From Bacillota bacterium (GTDB taxonomy: Bacteria; Bacillota; Dethiobacteria; DTU022), in NCBI GenBank assembly GCA_011389985.1, contig JAABTH010000003.1, positions 86,829-150,828 on the forward strand: a stretch of 64,000 nucleotides of DNA. The letters run 5' to 3'. The notes under the pieces were generated by a model. It did no database searches and was not told where the DNA came from. It was given only the letters and a program-made list of their open reading frames with translations. The translations under genes were made by a program, and so were the position numbers. This document shows, piece after piece, positions 59,326 through 64,000 of the stretch; within the stretch, counting starts at the first letter, position 1, and each line of letters starts with the position of its first letter.

Positions 59326-61023
59326 ATGACAGAAAAAAACGGAGCTGGCTCCGGTAAATTAAAATTTATTATCATTGGTGTTGTGGTGTTAATTGCTGCT
59401 GTTTTGGGAGTGCTGTTTTTATATAATCCGAATCTTGCGGTACCCGGTAAATACAGAACTATTCAGTCTGCAATTGAGGCTGCGAATGACGGTGATGTTA
59501 TTGTTGTTGACCCGGGAGTTTATTACGAGCTGATCGATTTTCTGGGTAAGGATATTACAATCCGCAGCACCGATCCCGAAGATCCTGATATTGTGGCTGA
59601 TACGATTATAGATGGCCGCAGAAGAGGCTCAGTTGTAACATTTGCCGGTGGTGAAGGCTCAGGGGCTGTCCTGGAGGGCTTTACCATAACTAGTGGAGTA
59701 GGCACCTTTCAAACATTAACACACGAGTATGAAGGCGAAGAAGTCATTAATGAGGGTAATTACGGTGGTGGCATTCTTATTTCTGCCGGTAGTTCACCTA
59801 CAATCAGAAATAATGTAATTACCAACAACAACGTTGATCTTGACGGTGGAGGTATCGCTGTGCAGGACAACTCGAGTCCGACCATCACAGATAATGTAAT
59901 AGAAAATAATAGTGCCTTTAACGGGGGAGCAATTGCTATTTGGCAGTCAAACCCGATTATAGAAAACAATAAGTTAGGTAATAACCGGGCAAATTACCTC
60001 GGCGGAGCAATCCTGGTTGATTTTGACTCGTCGCCATCGGTTAGCAGCAATGAAATTAATCACAACAGTTCTACGAGTGGTGGTGGTATTGCAGTTTGGT
60101 CTGCTGATCCGCTCATATCTTCCAATGCAATTCACAATAACTCGGCAATATGGTATGGTGGCGGCATCGCGATATTTGATGCTTCGCCAACAATCGACAG
60201 TAACGAGATATCGAGAAACTCGGCGACAAATAATGGTGGCGGTATTGCTGTGGCCGAGAATTCTTCACCGGTAATAAGCAACAATAATATCAATAGGAAC
60301 TTCACTGATGAAAATGGTGGCGGTGTAGCTGTTATTGAAAACTCTTCACCAGTTATTTCTGACAATATCATTTCTGATAATGCTGTTTTATTTGGCGGTG
60401 GCGGAATTTATGTCAACGATTCTACAGCAGAAATTAGCGGAACCAATATTTTCGGGAATCTTGTGCAGCAGGATGGTGGCGGAATTGCTGCTGTTGCCGG
60501 TTCAACAATAGCTATTACGAATTCTATAATTGATGATAATGCAGCAGGCAGAGCCGGCGGTGGAATGGTTGTTGGTGACGGATCGAGCGTCAATTTAGAG
60601 GAAACCACAATTTCTAAAAACAGTGCTTCAACCGGCGGAGGTATTATAATCCAGAGATCGAACCTGGTTATGAATATGAGCATGGTAAATGACAATAAAG
60701 CTGAGTCAGGCTCCGGAGGTGGCGTGCTCATGGTAGTAAATTCCCAGGGTGAAATTCAGAACACTAGTTTTTCTGGTAATATAGCTTTTGAATTCGGAGG
60801 TGGGATGGTTGCTTTCGATGAATCAACCGTTTCGCTCAGAAATAATGATTTTATTGGGAATGAAGCCCAGATGGGCGGTGCCTTCATCGGTTTTGGTGAC
60901 GCCAGTATTAACTTAAGCGATCCTGACAATAACACCTATAGCGGTAATGTCCCTGAAGATGTCGAGCCGGTTGATGAAGAACCGGAAGATGAGGAAGAAG
61001 CGGAAGAAGCGGAAGAACAGTAA
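59326..61023 (+). CDS. TM-anchored parallel beta-helix repeat surface protein (paralogue), acidic C-tail
   Basis: KLKFIIIGVVVLIAAVLGVLFLYN; VPGKYRTIQSAIEAANDGDVIVVDPGVYYE; about a dozen beta-helix coils; EPEDEEEAEEAEEQ tail. Confidence 0.85.
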   Translation: MTEKNGAGSGKLKFIIIGVVVLIAAVLGVLFLYNPNLAVPGKYRTIQSAIEAANDGDVIVVDPGVYYELIDFLGKDITIRSTDPEDPDIVADTIIDGRRRGSVVTFAGGEGSGAVLEGFTITSGVGTFQTLTHEYEGEEVINEGNYGGGILISAGSSPTIRNNVITNNNVDLDGGGIAVQDNSSPTITDNVIENNSAFNGGAIAIWQSNPIIENNKLGNNRANYLGGAILVDFDSSPSVSSNEINHNSSTSGGGIAVWSADPLISSNAIHNNSAIWYGGGIAIFDASPTIDSNEISRNSATNNGGGIAVAENSSPVISNNNINRNFTDENGGGVAVIENSSPVISDNIISDNAVLFGGGGIYVNDSTAEISGTNIFGNLVQQDGGGIAAVAGSTIAITNSIIDDNAAGRAGGGMVVGDGSSVNLEETTISKNSASTGGGIIIQRSNLVMNMSMVNDNKAESGSGGGVLMVVNSQGEIQNTSFSGNIAFEFGGGMVAFDESTVSLRNNDFIGNEAQMGGAFIGFGDASINLSDPDNNTYSGNVPEDVEPVDEEPEDEEEAEEAEEQ

Positions 61024-61075
61024 GTAGAATTAAAAAATAGTTTATTTCCGGTTAATATTTTGGGGCTGTCGGGCA

Positions 61076-61978
61076 TCAATCTTTGATGAACAGACGGCCC
61101 CATGTTTCTGTTATTGCTCTTTGGGCAGCAAATGAAGTGATATCGTTGTGATCAAGAGGCGGTGATACTTCAACTACGTCTATACCGACAAGCGGCAGTG
61201 ATGCAAACTTTTCGATTAGTGTATAAAGATCTCTGGTTGAAAAACCACCCGGCTTCGGTGTTCCTGTGCCTGGAGCAAAGGCAGGATCAAGAAAGTCGAT
61301 ATCAAGGGTAATATATATAGCTTCACAGTCGCTTAAACCTTTACAAACAGTTTCAGCTGTGTAATTCAGCCCACGCCTGTTCATTTCGGCGGCTGTGATT
61401 ATATTTGCTGACCTGCCGTCGATAAATTGCAGTTCCTGAGTTTCAAAAGAACGAATACCGACAAACCATAAATGCCCGAGCGGCAGTTTGTATTTTTCGA
61501 GGACCCGCCGGTGGGTACTGCCGTGCGAGAGCTTGTTTCCCCCTATTTCATCGCAGAGATCGAGATGGGCATCTAAATGAATTACTCCTAAGTTATTGCC
61601 CCATCTATCCGCTGCAGCACTGAGTAGAGGAATACTGACGGAATGATCACCGCCAATAAAAGTCGGGAACCCCGCTTTGAACAATTCAGCTGCTTTATTC
61701 TCCACCATTACGAAGTAGTCAGCCTGGCTCTGACCGGCCGGATCAATATTGCCCAGATCAAGCACTTTGATATTGCTCATCAAGCGTCCATCTTCAGTTG
61801 TTGGTTCAATATGTCCGGAAATACTTCTGATTCTGTCCGGGCCCTCAGCCGCACCTCTGCGAAAAGAGGCAGCACCGTCATAAGGCAGCCCCAGCACCAG
61901 GATGTCAGCTTCCTCTGGAGATAAATTCTGATTATCTAATCCGTTCCATATGCTAATATTATTGACAGTTTCTTTCAA
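61076..61978 (-). CDS. Agmatinase/arginase-family ureohydrolase
   Basis: FIGGDHSVSIPLL; GVIHLDAHLDLCDE; THRRVLE; YITLDIDFLDPAFAPGTGTPKPGGFS; DVVEVSPPLDHNDIT. Confidence 0.93.
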   Translation of the reverse strand: MKETVNNISIWNGLDNQNLSPEEADILVLGLPYDGAASFRRGAAEGPDRIRSISGHIEPTTEDGRLMSNIKVLDLGNIDPAGQSQADYFVMVENKAAELFKAGFPTFIGGDHSVSIPLLSAAADRWGNNLGVIHLDAHLDLCDEIGGNKLSHGSTHRRVLEKYKLPLGHLWFVGIRSFETQELQFIDGRSANIITAAEMNRRGLNYTAETVCKGLSDCEAIYITLDIDFLDPAFAPGTGTPKPGGFSTRDLYTLIEKFASLPLVGIDVVEVSPPLDHNDITSFAAQRAITETWGRLFIKD

Positions 61979-62092
61979 TTTATTAGACCGCCTTTCAACC
62001 GAGATTTATTATAAGTATGAAGAATATATCTTTTTAAATAGTATACCAGCAATTACTAAAAAACGGCACCTCTTGCTAAAAAGCCTTTTAAT

Positions 62093-62133
62093 GAAAAACC
62101 CGGGCGCTGGAAATAATTCCATTCTACCCGGGT
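62093..62133 (-). terminator. Rho-independent terminator for the minus-strand fusion gene
   Basis: Reverse strand ACCCGGG...CCCGGGTTTTT with inner TGGAATTATTTCCA. Confidence 0.7.
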
Positions 62134-62163
62134 CTGTGATTTGTATATTCCTGACTATGTTAT

Positions 62164-64000
62164 TTATATAAACAGATTAACATCCGAGCTTTCTGCTGCA
62201 TCAAGGTAAGAAGCAACACCGGCCAGCTCAACTCCATCAAGAAGTTCTGCTGCGGTAATACCCATAATGTCCATAGACATCTGGCAGGCTACCAACCTTA
62301 CTCCTGAGTTGAGAGCCTCCTGGAGCAGAACTTCAAGTGAATCAACATTTTTGTTCTTCATAACCATGCGGATCATTTTTGAGCCCATCCCGGCCATGTT
62401 CATCCTCGATAGCCCCAGCTTTTTACTGCCTTTGGGCATCATTTTGCCAAACATGCTGTCCATAAAGGGTTTCTTCACATTGGCTCCGTCAGGCTTCCGG
62501 AGGATGTTTAGACCCCAAAAAGTAAAGAAGAGAGTTACTCTTCTGCCCATAGCCGCTGCGCCGTTGGCGATGATCAGGGCGGCTAAGGCTCTGTCAAGGT
62601 CACTGCTGAAGACTACAATGGTCTTGTCGTTTTCGGTTGCAGCCGTTTCTGTGGTTTTGTTAACTACACTTTCTATCGCCATCCCGTTGCCCTTCCTGAT
62701 TGTAGCGGTAAAGCCTTTACCGTCATGGCCTCTTTTAACAAGGGTATTCCCCGTGCGTTGACACCATGAAGCTATATCGGCTGAAAAACCGGGATCAGTT
62801 GCGCATACTTCAAGGATTGCTCCTTCAGGCATTTCTTCCATCTTTTGATAAACCTTCATAATCGGACCGGGACACTGAAGACCGCAAAGGTCAAGCTTTA
62901 TGGTTGCGCAAGGTTCGGCAGGATCTTTTGCTGCTGCTGTCTGCTTGACGCTGTCTGGTGTTAAAACCTCTTCTACCTTGTTTTCTGCTTCATTTTTAAG
63001 GGCTTGATAAGTGCGGTAGCCTCCATTGAGATTAAGAACTTTTTTAAATCCCCTGTGCTGCAGGATTCGCGAAGCCAGGTATGAGCGCAAACCGACACTG
63101 CAATAAGTAACCACTTCTCGGTTGCGGTCAAGCTTATCAATTTGATCACGCAGCTGTCCCAAAGGGATATTGATGCTTCCGGGTATTTTACCAAGTTCAT
63201 TTTCTTCTGTTTCCCTGACATCCAAGATCTGAACAGTATCGTCAATGCCCTGGAGTAATTCTTCGGCGCGGATAGGAGTGTAATCACCGAGCAGAACGTT
63301 GGAAGCAACATAACCAGCCATGTTCACAGGATCCTTCGCCGAAGAATAGGGAGGTGCGTAAGCCAGTTCCAGCTCCTGTAAATCCTGCACAGTCTGTCCG
63401 GCACGCAGGGCAGAAGCCAGAACATCAATACGTTTTTCTACTCCGCTGTAACCGACTGCTTGTGCGCCTAAAATACGCCCGTCAGAGTTAAAGATAAGTT
63501 TTAAAGAAATTGGTGTGGCTCCCGGATAGTAACCGGCATGCGCATTGGGGTGAATAATAATGCTTTTAAAATCTATACCTTCTGCTTGAAGAAGGCGCTC
63601 GTTGGCGCCGGTGGTTGCTACAGTCATTTCGAATATTTTAAGCACCGAGGTGCCCTGTGTTCCTTTGTAGTAATCTTCCCGGCCGGCGATATTGTTGGCT
63701 ACAATACGTCCCTGTTTATTGGCTGGTCCGGCCAGTGGTATTACAGCCGGCTTGCCCGTTACAAAGTGTTTTACCTCAACGGCGTCACCGAGAGCATAAA
63801 TTGAGGGATCGCTTGTTTGCATCCTGTCGTTTACTACAATGCCTTTGTTAACATCAAGACCTGCTGCGACGGCCAGTTTGGTCTCAGGTTTAACCCCGAT
63901 TGATAGAATAACCAGTTCTGCTTCAAGCATTTCACCGTCTGCCAGCTCAACCTTCAGTCCGCCGGTTTCTACCGGAAGAAATTGTTTGACTCCATTGCCG
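62164..64000 (-). CDS. CoA-disulfide-reductase-like FAD oxidoreductase fused to rhodanese, TusA and DsrE-like domains (partial, N-terminus off the right edge)
   Basis: ALGDAVEVKHFVTGKPAVIPLAGPANKQGRIVANNI; rhodanese VTYCSVGLRSYLASRIL; TusA DLCGLQCPGPIMKVYQKM; DsrE-like VVFSSDLDRALAALIIANGAAAMGRRVTLFFTFWGLNILRK. Confidence 0.92.
   Translation of the reverse strand, partial: GNGVKQFLPVETGGLKVELADGEMLEAELVILSIGVKPETKLAVAAGLDVNKGIVVNDRMQTSDPSIYALGDAVEVKHFVTGKPAVIPLAGPANKQGRIVANNIAGREDYYKGTQGTSVLKIFEMTVATTGANERLLQAEGIDFKSIIIHPNAHAGYYPGATPISLKLIFNSDGRILGAQAVGYSGVEKRIDVLASALRAGQTVQDLQELELAYAPPYSSAKDPVNMAGYVASNVLLGDYTPIRAEELLQGIDDTVQILDVRETEENELGKIPGSINIPLGQLRDQIDKLDRNREVVTYCSVGLRSYLASRILQHRGFKKVLNLNGGYRTYQALKNEAENKVEEVLTPDSVKQTAAAKDPAEPCATIKLDLCGLQCPGPIMKVYQKMEEMPEGAILEVCATDPGFSADIASWCQRTGNTLVKRGHDGKGFTATIRKGNGMAIESVVNKTTETAATENDKTIVVFSSDLDRALAALIIANGAAAMGRRVTLFFTFWGLNILRKPDGANVKKPFMDSMFGKMMPKGSKKLGLSRMNMAGMGSKMIRMVMKNKNVDSLEVLLQEALNSGVRLVACQMSMDIMGITAAELLDGVELAGVASYLDAAESSDVNLFI

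Noticed and set aside
58289-60731. Antisense ORFs (58289-58633, 58655-58915, 59523-59705, 59760-59969, 60132-60371, 60408-60731, all minus)
   Set aside because: Pro/Ser/Ile-rich shadow translations of the sense beta-helix repeats; no RBS and no family features.

Overview
The window is a 64 kb piece of a Firmicutes/Clostridia-like chromosome (a lineage guess from gene content). It is mostly housekeeping and metabolic genes, with no rRNA, tRNA, CRISPR array, phage or IS element that I could recognise. Main blocks in order: acyl-CoA ligase and MaoC; adenine deaminase; CDP-alcohol phosphotransferase; FabI; TetR/coiled-coil/MMPL exporter; a second acyl-CoA synthetase; GlpD; a double-domain class II aldolase; a Dpp-type peptide ABC operon with amidohydrolase, RpiR regulator and nitrilase; class II photolyase; a tandem c-di-GMP-I riboswitch leader in front of a secreted transglutaminase-like protein; OtsA-OtsB fusion; TypA; DUF432-like/MscS; cysK-Rrf2-peroxiredoxin; macro domain; gatCAB; a PLDc_N/ABC trio; SerC; znuACB-zur; YloV-like; a repeat lipoprotein plus two tandem beta-helix surface proteins; agmatinase; and a CoADR-rhodanese-TusA-DsrE fusion. 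The strongest non-routine observations are: (1) a peroxiredoxin whose peroxidatic Cys codon is an in-frame TGA (DFTFV-U-PTEL) with a SECIS-like hairpin just downstream, which the ORF track truncates; (2) two nearly identical c-di-GMP riboswitch aptamers in tandem, with a sigma-A promoter, a 9-bp long-range pairing that covers ligand-contact nucleotides, and a terminator/SD-sequestering hairpin; (3) a GatA in gatCAB that lacks the catalytic Lys and the GGSSGGS loop of the amidase signature; (4) two gene relics not visible in the ORF track (a HerA-like ATPase with its core deleted, and a tryptophanase fragment under the ade leader); (5) a fused class II aldolase whose second half has lost zinc ligands; and (6) several clean palindromic operators. 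All family calls come from reading motifs; no searches were run.
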